Shown: positions 1 to 16,900 of the stretch, one piece after another
How the letters are laid out: every line of letters begins with the position of its first letter
Numbering within the stretch: position 1 is the first letter of the stretch
Assembly (NCBI RefSeq): GCF_042453785.1
Contig: NC_091668.1
Coordinates: forward strand, 2,310,501-2,374,500
Direction: 5' to 3'
DNA length: 64,000 nucleotides
Source of the DNA: Malus domestica
Taxonomy: Eukaryota > Streptophyta > Magnoliopsida > Rosales > Rosaceae
Notes under the pieces: generated by a model
Databases searched by the model: none
Seen by the model: only the letters and a program-made list of their open reading frames with translations
What the model was told of the DNA's origin: nothing
Made by a program: the position numbers and the translations under genes

Positions 1-5020
<5,020 letters not shown>

Positions 5021-5638
5021 TTCAGAATTCAGATTATGCTGAAAAACTTCTCAACCAAATTCCCTGCATTGAAGAATTTGTTAATTTTCGACCAAAAATA
5101 AATAAATTTTCATACTTCTACCAAAAAAAAAAAAAAAAAGAAATTTTGACAAACAGCTCTCACGCACTGTAAAACAATCAAATTGCAGCAAAAAATATTC
5201 TCTTTTCCTAGCGTTTCTCGGGAACCAAACAGAAAATCTAATCAAATTGCCATTTTCTTTCCCCTTTTTGTCAGCTGATCATTTTTCCCCGATCTATGTA
5301 CAAAACTGAATCCATACTTTTGCAGACGGTGTGTCATCTCAGGCTGTAACATCACGTCGCACTCAATTGAAAAAAAATTCGATAAATAAAGCTGGCGTGA
5401 AAGAAACGCGACCAAAATTGCGATCAAGTCCGACTGGAAATTAAGAAATTAATCGAACAAAATAAACAAATATTAAAAAAAAAATGGAGATGATTTTTAC
5501 CTGGTGAGGTTTCGAGAAGGGGATATTCTTGGTGCGGAAAGAAGGAAGATAGATTTGTAGATTGGCAAAAGCTTTGGAAGTTCGTTAAAAAGGAAAGAGA
5601 GAAGCTTCCGGCTCCAAGTGTCACCGGGCCCACTAGGA

Positions 5639-6170
5639 GAACCCGTCACGTGAAACCGTGGGTGCTTTTTCGGATGGATCGGACACGTGGCAAAGCGCGG
5701 TGGAATAAAAATTGGAAAAAATGAAAAGTTAAATTGAGAAAGTTCCTTTGCCGGGTATGGAACCCGGGTCACGTAAAACCATGGGTGCTTTTTCGGATGG
5801 TTTGACACGTGTCAAAGTGCAGTTGCATTGAAAAACGGAAAGAGATTCTATCCGGATCTCTTCCACCAAGATTATCGGATAAAGTGATCTGGATCTTTAA
5901 AATTTTATCCAACGATCCATTTATTTTAATCCCTCAAAAGTTATAATAATTTTTTACTGTTCGATGAAATTTAAAAAATCTGAATCATTTGCTCTGGTGA
6001 TCTTGGTGTAAGAAATCCAGAGCCGTTGCCTGGAATCGAACCCGGTCACGGGAAACTGTGGGTGCTTTTTCCAGATGGATTGGACGCGTGGCAAAATGCG
6101 ATAGGAAAGGGGAAAAATGCATGTGAAACTGTGGGTGATACGCGTGGCAAACTGCGATTGTATAGGAACT
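5639..6170. repeat. Decayed tandem array derived from tRNA-Glu 3' half
   Basis: Four partial copies (about 5639-5705, 5742-5825, 6022-6105, 6110-6170) share a core read as gaaaccgtgggtgctttttc followed by a gacacgtggcaaa-type tail. Copies 2 and 3 begin with a degraded T-arm/B-box of the tRNA-Glu next door (ccgggtatggaacccgggtc; gcctggaatcgaacccggtc). Copies 1 and 2 are 123 bp apart. Copies 2 and 3 are separated further by an inserted short inverted-repeat element. The array lies between PGIC and the intact tRNA, so local tandem duplication of a tRNA-containing segment followed by decay is the simplest reading. Confidence 0.65.
5855..6018. mobile_element. Short terminal-inverted-repeat element (MITE-like)
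   Basis: The left end ggatctcttccaccaagat is matched in inverse orientation by the right end atcttggtgtaagaaatcc (two mismatches). The 160-bp interior is AT-rich and non-coding. It splits the tRNA-derived tandem array. Similar internal text recurs near 51.9-52.05 kb and 60.97-61.13 kb, so it is a dispersed family. I see no clear target duplication. Confidence 0.5.
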
Positions 6171-6204
6171 AGGAAGGGGGAAAAATTAAAAAAATTAAAA
6201 AAAG

Positions 6205-6276
6205 TTCCGTTGCCGGGAATCGAACCCGGGTCTCCTGGGTGAAAGCCAGATATCCTAACCGCTGGACGACAACGGA
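6205..6276 (-). tRNA. tRNA-Glu (anticodon UUC)
   Basis: The minus-strand 72-mer folds as a full cloverleaf. The 7-bp acceptor is TCCGTTG/CAACGGA with discriminator A from base 6205. The anticodon loop CTTTCAC gives UUC. The T-arm CCGGG/CCCGG encloses GTTCGATT, and the A and B boxes are intact. No intron. A minus-strand T-run that could end Pol III transcription is not obvious immediately downstream (the plus strand there is A-rich, so the transcript would run into U-rich sequence at about 6180-6203, which fits termination). Confidence 0.97.
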
Positions 6277-6758
6277 TTTGTTGTTCATGTTACCTCACTA
6301 AATAAAGTTATACAAATTACGGGGGCACTTGGAACCGAAAACCAAAATGTAGACACAGGCCAACTGTTACCCCTCACACTGATGAAATCACATTAGATAA
6401 AAAGAAACATTTACAAATTGGTATTCATAATATATGGTACTTAAGAGAGTTATATTTCCCTTGTATACAAATACTATCAGTTGTGATATGTTTATAGTTT
6501 TGTTTCTAAAGGGGCTTCTCACTGCATTTCAGTATTCTGCTATGGTGTTCTTCACTCCATTCCCGGTACGATCCGGCCGCTTTTGAGCCTCTAAACTTCC
6601 TCTGCAAAACTTTGTTTGAGTTTGACAACTTCTGCTGCAACATGAAACATAGGTTATAAATCTATATCGTTCCATTAACCTGAAGGACAAATAGTTTACG
6701 GTGAAAAGAACAAGCAGTGAAGTACATTCTCATTTCTCACCATTGTGAAGACATATGA
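6277..6758. other. 3' flank of the LIKE-COV gene
   Basis: No gene is seen here. Most of this AT-rich stretch is probably the 3' UTR and terminator region of the minus-strand LIKE-COV gene that ends at 6759. Confidence 0.5.
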
Positions 6759-8771
6759 TCATACTTTTGGCTCTTCAAAGTGCGGAACTCTTCTTGGTGT
6801 AAGGACTTGTGCATCCACCGTAGTTAAAAGTTGCGGTATGGATAGACCTCCGGAGATGACAATTTCTGCAGCGAACGAAAATCAAATGCGAAACAAATTT
6901 AAGAAGCCGAGATTCATAATTAGAGAGTACATTATGTTGCAATCTCTATGTACAAAAGAATCGTACCAATCCCCTCTCGAACGGACAGATTAGGTCTCAG
7001 AATATCCTTGGGACTGATCAGAAAAATATCCCCAAGATAAAGGTGGTTCGTAGGTATATAAACACAGCATAGTTCTTCTCCTACGTTTCTTTGAGAAAGA
7101 ACAACAGTTGAAGTGATAAACCCTAATGCATACTCCCCAATTCTCGGATGCTTTATGATCGCCACTTCCTTAAAGGCTTTCGAGCTCTGATCTGCAAAGT
7201 GATGTAAAATGGATCAATGTTTCAGAACATGTAGGCTTAGATGACAATGTATGGTTTAAAAGTACCTGGTGAAATTGCTATGCTAATTTGTTTTGATGCA
7301 GCGTAGATATAGCTTATGAGCGGCATTTTCTTAATAAACCACTCCCAAAGAGTAAGAACAGAAGTTCCCAACCATGATTGCATGAAAATGCCGACTAAGA
7401 AGATGAAGGTGAGGGAGGTAGCAAATCCAAGACCTGCAGATTGACACCAACAAACATGTTTTGTTCCGTAAACTAGGCCCCAAAAAATGAATGAAACAGC
7501 CTTCTACCTAACATATTGCAGATCATATATTGAGATCATCCTTTTGCTTTGCTCAAAAGATTTGATTACGTCTTCAAAGGCTATATATATGCCTACTTAC
7601 ACACGTTGACTAACCCAAGCAAATCACGTTAAAACTCGAACGATGATGAGTTGGCAACACACAAAAATCAAGTTCTTTGACTCTTTGGAGATAAATCTAC
7701 AAACCAGATAAGTAATAACTAATAATTCTACTTACCGAAAATATTGATCCCAAGGTGATTGTAGATCGGGGAGAAGAAACCATCAACAAATTTAATGAAA
7801 GCCCATGTGACGTAGAATGTAATAGCTATTGGAAGAAGAATGACACTGCAAAGAAAAAAAAAGAATCATGAAACATATCACGAAAGACTGTAACTTATAT
7901 ACATTTCAAGAGAATGTAACGAGGTTGGAAATGCGGGTTAAGTAAGTTGGCGTGGGCAGAGTGTACACCCCAGCACTCGAGTTCAAATTCCCACTCCGTA
8001 AATTAGACTATTTTATAACCAACTAGCTGGGATTGGCTTCATGGAATCTCCTCCTCCCCCATCCCCACAAACAAAAGGGTTATTTCAGAACATATGAATG
8101 CTAATCATGGCACATTAGGGTTCGTTGCGGCAGATGCCTGGAGGAAGTCCGGCCTCATTCGAATCATAACGCGTGCAAATGCCACGGAGGAACTAAACAG
8201 TGTTGAGTAAGAAGTAAGAGGGATTAGAAGAGACAATATGTTACCATCCTGTCATAAACTTCTTGGAAGCCCAGCTCTGAATAACTTTCGAAAAGGCCTA
8301 CACAAAATAACAAGCATAGAATTCAATATCATGCAACAGTCTGAGAAAATATTTGATCTAACACATCACAACACAAGTAAAAAAAAAACAAGAACATTAA
8401 CGACGAGATCACGATATTTCAGGTTACGTTAGAATGTAAGCATCCAACCTAAATCAATCTGCCAACCGGCCATGTTAGACGTTCGACATGAAAATGGATC
8501 AGCCATAATTACCAAAAATATATTCCCACATTTCATCCGCATTATATGATATGAAATATTCCGATCATATATAGACCTAATGCAGAAGGTCAAGAGAAAA
8601 ATGAAATTAGACGAGAACCTCGCGGCCGGTTTGATGATGGGAATGGGAGGTGGTGGGAGGTGGGGAGTTTGCTGGGGAGGACGATTTGGAATCTCCTCCG
8701 GTTTCGGAAACGGCAGCAACTGGGATGAGGAGCTCGAGATCCCTTTCCCTTTCTCTCTCTCTGGTCGCCAT
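6759..8771 (-). CDS. LIKE-COV (COV1-type, DUF502) membrane protein
   Basis: A member of the CONTINUOUS VASCULAR RING/LIKE-COV family: integral membrane proteins of the Golgi/trans-Golgi system needed for vascular patterning and some vacuolar trafficking in Arabidopsis. Six exons (5'->3'): 8619-8771, 8245-8297, 7736-7845, 7266-7433, 6967-7191, 6759-6865. They total 816 bp, giving 271 residues, the usual family length. The start MATRERERERDLELLIPV is the conserved family N-terminus; an in-frame upstream ATG exists but is not family-like. Two hydrophobic segments are seen: VILLPIAITFYVTWAFIKFV (exon 3) and ATSLTFIFLVGIFMQSWLG (exon 4). The conserved cores WASKKFMTGC, HPRIGEYALGFITS and VPTNHLYLGD are present. 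A low-complexity Ser/Pro stretch follows the N-terminus. A (TCTTCC)n tract lies about 90 bp upstream of the ATG, likely in the 5'UTR. Confidence 0.94.
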
Positions 8772-8862
8772 TGTTGCTTTGCCTCTGCGTCTCTGCTTCC
8801 CTTTGTGTTGTTTAGGAATACTCGGACGACTATAACTGAATGTCAAATTCAACCAATCATCG

Positions 8863-8894
8863 CTTCCTCTTCCTCTTCCTCTTCCTCTTCCTCA
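8863..8894. repeat. Hexanucleotide microsatellite (TCTTCC)n
   Basis: About five copies of ttcctc/tcttcc lie in the presumed 5'UTR or promoter of the LIKE-COV gene. Read on the transcribed strand it is a purine-rich GAAGAG tract. Confidence 0.8.
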
Positions 8895-9523
8895 GCTGTT
8901 GTTACTTATATTTCCCGGGTTGAACCGGGTCCAAATAAACCAACCCATAACGTCTATAGTCCGGCATTTTTTTTCTCCGAATGTTGGTTAATTTGAAACC
9001 CTATTTTCACAGTTTAGATTAGTTTAAAGTATAACATAATTTTTATTGTATCAAAATGAGAAATTTATATCAACAATTATAATATATTAATAACAAAGTT
9101 CGTATTTGAATACAAAAGAAGTTAGGCCAACTAATTAACTTAACTCACGTATGCTATTGAACTTATTTATTCATTATTGGTGATTTTCCTTTGTTTATAG
9201 ATAAGTCACTAAACATGCCTAATACATTAATATGATATTGTTATGTGAATTTGGATCCTTTCCAGACATTAGTATCTGGAGCTTAAGGTGCAGGAAAATC
9301 CTAGTCTTTGATTTGTGTGAAAGAGAAATCGGAGCCCTTGATTTGTTTGAGGTGAGCTAGCGAAATAAGTTAATGCATACTGTTTTTTTAGACTCAATTT
9401 GAGTGGTCCTAAATGCCTGGTCTTTGGGCTTCGATAGTGAGATCTAGAGTGAGTCTCTATCCTTGTTATGTCACCAAAAATACACAACAAAGCGAGATGA
9501 CATACTACAAAGCAATACTTATC
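8895..9523. other. Intergenic spacer
   Basis: Promoter side of LIKE-COV and 3' side of the GH17 gene. AT-rich; I see no coding region or named element. Confidence 0.5.
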
Positions 9524-9717
9524 ACTTGCAAATTTCAGTTTAACACGTATGTAAAATATAACTTGTAAAAATTACAAAAGTTATGTAGAAAGAGTCTTTG
9601 AAAAACATGAATTACATAATACTTGCAAATTTCAGTCTAACACGTATGTAAAATATAACTCGTAAAAATTACAAAAGTTACTTAGAAAGAGTCTTTGAAA
9701 AACATGAATTGCATAAT
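9524..9717. repeat. Two-copy 97-bp tandem duplication
   Basis: The sequence starting acttgcaaatttcagt at 9524 is repeated from 9621 with only a few substitutions and no obvious indels. It is a young tandem duplication about 190 bp beyond the GH17 stop codon, so it probably lies in or just past that gene's 3' UTR. Confidence 0.9.
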
Positions 9718-9905
9718 TAGAAGACTCAAGTACAGATTTGAGTACTCAAAACCATGACATCAAACACCAACTCTCTCATAAGATAAATATACAGACACTT
9801 CTTGACAAAGAAACCTAATTCCTAAGCAAACACATATATTAAGGAGGCAGATTAACTGAAATCCCTCCATACACATTGAATCTTCCCAGGTTCCTCCATA
9901 CATCT

Positions 9906-11991
9906 TTAGGTACTCCCACCTGGGTAGTTGCAGCTATCATAGCCTACGTAACACAAAAGGGTACAAGTTTAATGAATGAAAAGAAGAAAAAATATCAAGG
10001 TTACAAACTTACTAGGGTTGTTGGATGAGAGTGTGGCGGTTTGCGAAAAATCGCAGTTTTGAGTATCCCCGCCGGTGGTTTGATAGAGGAGATTCATAGC
10101 ATATGCAGCATGGGATTTTACGTTGTTTGGTTCAAAACAAGACCCTCCAGGTTGAATTGGAGTGCAATCAAAACCACTTCCACAAACATAATCTATATTT
10201 GCCTGCAACTGAGAGTCCGATACGCCGGCCTTGGGTACACAATATGATTCTTTCTTTGGATTTGGCCCCGATGGGTTAACCGGCGTTTTGGGTACTGCTG
10301 AAGGCATAGGTGACGCGGACGGCGTGGTGGGTGTGATGGGTGTGGTAGGGGTCTGAAGCAAAATAAATCAAGTTAAATTTAAACACTGCAACAAAAACAT
10401 TTAGAACATATGTAAATCCCTTTATAACTTGTTACTAGCTGATAACATAATCAATTTCGATTAGCCCTAGCTAATTCCGTCAGGGTTTGTAGTACAACTA
10501 AACGTCAACAAGTCTTAACCTAATCGACAACCGGTTGGATCAGCGTATCAAACAACAACAACAACAAAATCATTTCTCACTAAATAAGGTCGGCTATATG
10601 AATCATAGAACGTCATTACCCTCGGTTTTGTATCATATCTTCTGTTAGATGGATCAGCGTATCAAAATTACCATAAAATCCCAAATTGTTGATAGTGATA
10701 TCATGTTTTTTACCTGGCTGCTCTTAGAGAGGCCAACATCATAAGCCATGGTGAGGTCAGGCTTGAAGAGACCAAATGCTCTCTCAGACCCAGGGCCAGG
10801 CTTCAAGTTCTCATCATAGAGTGCGAAGAGGTAAGTGTCCACAGACTTCCCCGGCATCAATGGCGTCCCGAGCATCGATCGAAGGTGCGCAATCAGGTTT
10901 CCGTTATAAGCTTTTGCGTTCTCGACACTCGGACCAACCTCATTGTCGTCTCCTTTGTACGGCCATCCGGTCTCCGCCACCACAATTTCCACCCCCTTGA
11001 AGCCCATGGAGTCCAATGCCGATCTTATTGCATCCACCTGCGCATAATTGGGGACGACAATTAGTTTAAAGTTGAATATCGCTAGTAAAGAAAAAAACCA
11101 ACTAATAAATAACGGTCTTGTACCGTACAAAACCGGTGCAGATACTTCACCTGAGCATCGAACATGTTCATGTACTTAATATTTGTGTTGGTGTCGAGCC
11201 GCCCCTCATTCGGTTGGAATAGGCAAAAAGCAAGTGTCTCGGGTCTCGGGTCGCCCCGGTAGGCGAAATAAGGGTACGGGTTGATTGAGAAAGGCGAACC
11301 GGTGGCGTTGTTAAACCCAAGCAACCCCTTCATGACGTCGCCGAAACCGGGGTCGAAGCTTCCCGAGGACGGCGGTTCGGATTGCTTGAGCACCGCCATG
11401 GAATGTACGGTGGAGACCTTGATTTTCCCTCCAAGAGACGCGGAATTGAGGGCGTTTTGGACATTCTGAATCGCCGGGACCAGCTGAGAAATAAGGCCCT
11501 GGTCGCCGGATGTCAACACCTCGTTGCCGACGGTGATGAGGATAATGTTGCTCGCCGGGTAGAACGGGGACACGTTGGCGCCGACCCAGCTCTTGGCGAA
11601 ACTCGGGTCGGATGCGAGACCCGGGATGTCGCCGTTCGCCGCTCCGATGACGATTCCGACGCCGGTGTTCGCCAGGGCTTTGATTATGGCCGGGTCGGAA
11701 CCGTAAAGCCGAACCTTTTGTATTGAGGTGGACTGGAGCAGCTTCGCGGTGGATGACGGTGGCGGGAGGTTGTCGGCGACTTGGCCGTAGTTTACGCCGA
11801 TAAATGATTGGCAATCTGCGTTGAAAAAACAGAGCAATTTATCCTTTAATTTAAATTATGGGGTTTATTTCTTAAAAGTAAAAAATATTTTTTCGATAGT
11901 AGGGTTGAGTTAATCAACATTTTAAGAGCTTACTTGCGAGGTTAACAGATAAAACGAAGAGTGATACTGCATGAAGGAATGTAATCGCCAT
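9906..11991 (-). CDS. Glucan endo-1,3-beta-glucosidase, GH17 with C-terminal X8/CBM43
   Basis: A secreted enzyme expected to cleave beta-1,3-glucan (callose) in the wall. Five exons (5'->3'): 11934-11991, 11151-11815, 10714-11037, 10013-10352, 9906-9943. They total 1,425 bp, giving 474 residues. Residues 1 to about 21 are a hydrophobic signal peptide (MAITFLHAVSLFVLSVNLA). The GH17 barrel starts at FIGVNYGQVADNLPPP. The acid/base Glu lies in ILITVGNEVL (about 118) and the nucleophile in VVAETGWPYKGD (about 263); both are intact. A Pro/Thr/Ser linker (about 350-384) leads to an X8/CBM43 domain (about 385-472) with its conserved Cys pattern and the ending YDSCNYPGG. There is no hydrophobic C-terminal tail after X8, so a GPI anchor is not indicated and the enzyme is more likely soluble apoplastic. 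The last coding exon is only 38 bp. Confidence 0.95.
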
Positions 11992-13299
11992 GGCTGAAGA
12001 CAGAGTGCTCTGTTAAATTCTCCGAAGGTGAAAGAATGGAGGGAGAATATAAATAGAAGGTCGGAAAGAGCAAGACTTGGGGTAAAATCGTAAATTAATT
12101 GTAACTTCCACGTGTTGAAATATGTGGACGACATAATTAATAAACTCGTTTATAAGTGATTTTAAAATGATTAAAAGCGTTTTTAGATAAAATATTTATA
12201 ATTATAAACACACTTGAAACTTCCTACAATAAACACTAGTTATGTTAAAGGAAGCACTAAAAGTATTTTTTTTAAGGTTTACTTGCATTTTTACTAAAAA
12301 TTGGTTTAAAAATATTTTCATTAAAAATGCTTTCATTTATTTTAAAAATACTTCCAAACAAGCTCAATATTTGTCGCTCCTAAAATATACTAATTAAAAA
12401 TAAATACAATCTTATAATTTAAGTATAATCGTAACACTATGTAGTAGTATTACGATAAAAAAAATTGCTAGCACGGACACTTGAGAACATTTTTTTAAAT
12501 TTTTTTTAAATTTTAAGAGAAAGAACACCTTAGCACATAAGTAATGACAACAACAACATATTTTTTTTTTTTTTCGGTCAGTTCAATTTGTTTATCAAAA
12601 GAACCAAAAAATCCATCCAAAACCACTTTAATTCATTACCATTATTTTATGAAAAGAAAGCACTTTTGTGAATCTACGGTCTACCAAAATCAACCAGCCA
12701 CGTTACACAAAGCTAATTTTACTTCATCACTAAGGAAGAAGGAAGCACTTCGTTTTAGAAAGTGACGACAATTTCAGATTAAAAGAACTTTGAACAACAT
12801 AAAATAACCTACAATATAAAGCAAACTGGGAAAAAGTGCTTCTCATATATTAGTAGAATATTAATTTGGTCACTTGAATAACAACAAAAGAATTGAGATC
12901 ATTTTTGAATTTTTGTGTTCGGAGTCAACGAATCTAGAGATTTCGACAACTCATTTTAAATTCTACGACTCGTATTAATCCATTCACTTGTTCACTTCAT
13001 ACAAATTAAAAGTCTGGATTTCTCTTTTTCATATGAATGGCCCACATCTCTTTGTCTGTTGGCTTCGGACATCGAGATTCGAAGAGGATCTCTATTCCAA
13101 CAAACGCACAAAGGTAAGGAAAATTTGAGAAGTTGGGTATAATTGGCGCGCAAGTAACCTTTTGAATGATGCTAACAATAATGGAAAAGAAAGAAGATTT
13201 CAAACATTCAAAACTAAGCTTTCTGCCTAACACTTCTTGAATGCTTTAACTAAACGGTTCGCAAAAGAAATTCCAGTTCACGTGGAGCAAGAGCAAGCG
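11992..13299. other. AT-rich intergenic spacer
   Basis: Upstream of the GH17 gene. It contains short poly-T and poly-A runs (e.g. about 12560) but no convincing gene or classified repeat. Confidence 0.5.
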
Positions 13300-13304
13300 G
13301 AGCA

Positions 13305-13575
13305 TGTAACATCCCACATCGTTTAGGGGATGTATATTTTCATATCTACCTAATAAGAGACATTTTGAGAGTTCACTGGCTTCGGGTTCCATCGGAACTC
13401 CGAAGTTAAGCAAGTTCGCACGAGAGCAATCTCAGGATGGGTGACCCATTGGGAAGTTCTCGTGTGAGTTCCCAGAAACAAAATCGTGAGGGTATGGTCG
13501 GGGCCTAAAGCGGACAATATCGTATTACGGTGGAGTCGAGTCCGGATGTGATGGGGTCCAGACCGGGATGTGACA
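13305..13575 (+). mobile_element. Cassandra-type TRIM solo LTR carrying 5S rRNA sequence
   Basis: The 271-bp LTR starts TGTAACATCCCACATCG and ends GGGATGTGACA. It contains a 5S-rRNA-like block (about 13378-13460) including ccgaagttaagc, the internal control region A-box, and gatgggtgacc. Cassandra elements are non-autonomous terminal-repeat retrotransposons in miniature with 5S promoters in their LTRs. The LTR is flanked by perfect 5-bp direct repeats GAGCA (13300-13304 and 13576-13580), so it is a complete insertion reduced to a solo LTR by LTR-LTR recombination. Confidence 0.93.
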
Positions 13576-13580
13576 GAGCA

Positions 13581-13951
13581 TGGCGATGATGTTAACGGCA
13601 ACAAAAGTAACCAGTACGAGCTCAGGTGGAGCTTTCACCCTTGCGGAATTACTGTTATCTCTTGCAAAATTGGAACGATACAGAGAAGAGTGTGACCGTA
13701 AGGACGACATGCATAAATCGAGAACAAATATGAATTTGGTGATGACAATTTTGATTAGTGGAATAAATCCTCATGATTAAAACAAAAATGCACACTCATT
13801 ACAAGAAAATTCTTCAATTAAGGTTTACATTATAATTTATCTCTTCGAAAATCAAATATATCGAAAAAAAATAAAACAAACTTTGCTCAAATGGCGTAAT
13901 AAATCCTTTTCGTGTTGATAATGGTACTTCCAAGTGTTGGTATTCAACAGG
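13581..13951. other. Intergenic, 3' flank of the DUF3741-like gene
   Basis: A 66-codon plus-strand open frame (13580-13780) starts at the LTR border, but it shows no recognisable domain and is probably chance. The rest is AT-rich 3' flank. Confidence 0.4.
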
Positions 13952-16900
13952 TTAATGTATTGCAGAAAAACCAGTGCGACGGAGGTCTCTGGCAAGCTCA
14001 TCTACAAGTCCATTGAGCAGAAGCCTCTCCAAATCTTTCACAACTTCATCCACTTGAATAACTGCAAACATAGTTTCATCCCAACCCATATCCCACATGC
14101 AATTCACGTCCGGCTCCCAGTTATGCATATCGCTTTCCAGCATTTGCGGCAGATACGCTTCCACCTCACATTCATACTTTCCTTTTCTTCCGTAGAACTT
14201 CAGTGTCTCGAAATCTTTATGCAGTTGCCTAACCAGCTCATCCAAGGAATGTATTTTGACAAAACTTATCGATGTCTTCGTGCAGTTAGGATGGACATTG
14301 AGCTCATGCCTTCTCCCCTTTCGTTTCATTACTTCATAGCCGCATTCTAATGTGAGCTTGATGTCTACATCCGGGCTGCAGTCGCGTCCGCTGTCGTGAA
14401 GAATGCCAAAAGGGATTTCGAGTTTGAAAAGTGCTTCTGCTGTGTTGAGGAAATGATGGCTCTTGATCACTACCTGCTTCAAGCGGTTTTCGCTTTCTGT
14501 CAGCGGCTCTTGTTTTCTTAGGTTGAATGCTTTATGGTGCTCCCGTACTTCTTGATAACAAATGTCCAAGCCGGCTTCACGGTTTCCTGCAACTTTTAGA
14601 AACCTAATGAGTTCGCATTTTGTGTTAGACGAGAAAAACTTACCTGCAACTAGATGTCATTGTGAGCTACTTAAGTATTGCCACTTGTTCACATGGCAGT
14701 GAGTGATTGGCTTGAAATACTGCCACAATGACATTCCCCGTTGCAGAGAAGTTCTTCTCATGTAAGATGGGAATTTGAATTGAAAGCAGAGGTTGTACTT
14801 ACCATTAAGTGTAGTTGATGCAGTTATGCACTCATCATCTCCGAAAACAGGTGCTTGATATTGCTGATCATACTGCATAACATCCAAAAAAGCTTAAGTC
14901 AGTTATCCGCCAATTTGAATTACACAAATTTTGTAACTGAAGACGTATCTTTTATTTGGAAGTTATGAATTTTCAGATTTTGTATAGATGGACTTACACT
15001 TTCATTTGGAAGTAGATGAACTTCATTGGGATCACACAGAGTGGGAGCCTCCAGCTTGGCTTCTATATGTAGGTTTTGCGTTGAATCTACTGATTGAATG
15101 CTTGCTCTTGACTTGTTGGACTTGACGATGCGTGGCTCAGCTTGTTTTAGCCTGCTGGCTCTAACTTTTTCTGCTGCATTCTGGCTACCAAGTTTTTCAT
15201 TGCTTCTTCTGGTTGCCACTTCATCGATTCTTCGAGGCATTTCACTTTTATTCACTCTTCTAGATTTTGCCTTCTGCAATGGTGGTGCAGCATGAACAGG
15301 TCTCTCCTCCATAGCCAGTGGAGTGCCAAAATTTTCTTTTGATGGTTCAGGATCCAGGTACTTTGGAGAAGAATTGTTCGTGGCAAAATTCAAATCAGAA
15401 GAGCTTTTGCTTCTGACCGGATTTTCATGGAATCTGCCATTTGAAACTCCTTTGGGTTGCATTGCACCACCGACTTCTCTCGTGTTTTTCCTATGTAGTC
15501 TAGCTTGGTCTGTAAGTGTCTGCTTCTTTTGCAAATCTACTGCTCCTGTTGACTTAGTCCTTGATATGATTTCGCCTCCTCGTTGTTTTCTTGCTGGCAA
15601 CTTTGGTTGTGGACTCTGCTGCTCCTTCGTCTCTCTTCTGCGCTTATCTTCCAGTGTCTCTGATTTCAAAAACATGGATTGCTGCTGAAGTTCATGATTG
15701 TTCGGTGACTTATGCTGATTTCTCAGGGGAATCTTGATCCCGTTTTGCTTTTCCGTCTGAACCCTATTTTCCTTGAACTCTGTTTTTCCTTGTGTCGCAA
15801 GTCTCGCTTCGGAATTGTTATGCACCACAGCTTTATTCGGTTTGACGCTCTGAGTGGTTTTTTGCTGCTTATCTGATTTGATGGTTGCCTTTTCTGATCT
15901 TGCTACCGGTTTAAATCCTTCCGGGTCTTTCCATTGCGATGTTCCATCATGAACAACTAACTCAAGGCTGACATTGTTGGGAAGCATGTTTTTTTCTGCT
16001 TGCAAAACAAATGTGGTATTATGCATCAATGGATCCTTAGTCTTAACTCCAGAAATCTTACTCCTTTCGCGCATTGTTTGCTCTCTCGTCCGGCTTTCTG
16101 TTTTTGACTTGGAACTCAAGTCTTCATGCGCTTTGTGCTTCATGCTTTCGTTTTTCGGAAGCTCATTCAACCCCATTAGTTTTGCAATTACATTTGGAAT
16201 TCTTTCCTTTTCTGGTTTAGACTCTTTATATTCTGCTGATGGATTCTTGACGCCGGAGCTATAGCTGACCGACTGCCTCTGAGTAACTGATGGGGAGGAG
16301 GTTATTTTCCCTTGCTTTTCGCGGTTGAAGCTACTACCTTCTGTAGTATAAGTCAGAGCTGCAGTCATCTTCTGCATGAACCCCGTCCTTCCAACTTCTT
16401 GAACTTTACGCCCGTGTCTCGAACCCTTGTCAAATGAGAACCTTGGAAGATCAATTTGCTTTTGCTCATCTATTTTAACAGCATTATCTTCGTCATCTTC
16501 CTCCTCATCTAGCAATGTGATCCGATTTTTCCTCTGAGAGCGGACCATGTAATCAGAAGTTTCCTGCAGGTTTACGAGCATTCTCAAGGACTCTTCCAAA
16601 TCCATCGCCCCTTTCATTAACTCCTTCCCAACTTCTATTGAAAATCCATTGACATTAAGACCATTCGAGCAGGCTTTTAGGATCTGATTCAATTTATGTG
16701 CCCCTCTCGATATTTCTTCGATATGGAGATGAGAAAGGTTAGGAAATTGGTTACTTGAACCAAAGTACCTATTCGTGCTACCTTTTCTTTCCATCTTGCT
16801 GAACTCCATGGCTCCCCTCCCAATTTGATTCAAAAATCCTAGCATTGAACTTCTGCTAGATGTATCCGCCCTCCCGAGCTTTCCTCCATTTTCAAGTGCA

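Noticed and set aside
11311-11814. 167-codon alternative minus frame within the GH17 exon
   Set aside because: Arg/Pro/His-rich shadow frame of the real GH17 coding exon.
13378-13460. Possible functional 5S rRNA gene
   Set aside because: The 5S-like block is partial, diverged and embedded in a Cassandra LTR with target duplications.
13580-13780. 66-codon open frame beside the Cassandra LTR
   Set aside because: No recognisable domain, no splice or promoter support, and the start codon lies in the target-duplication flank.
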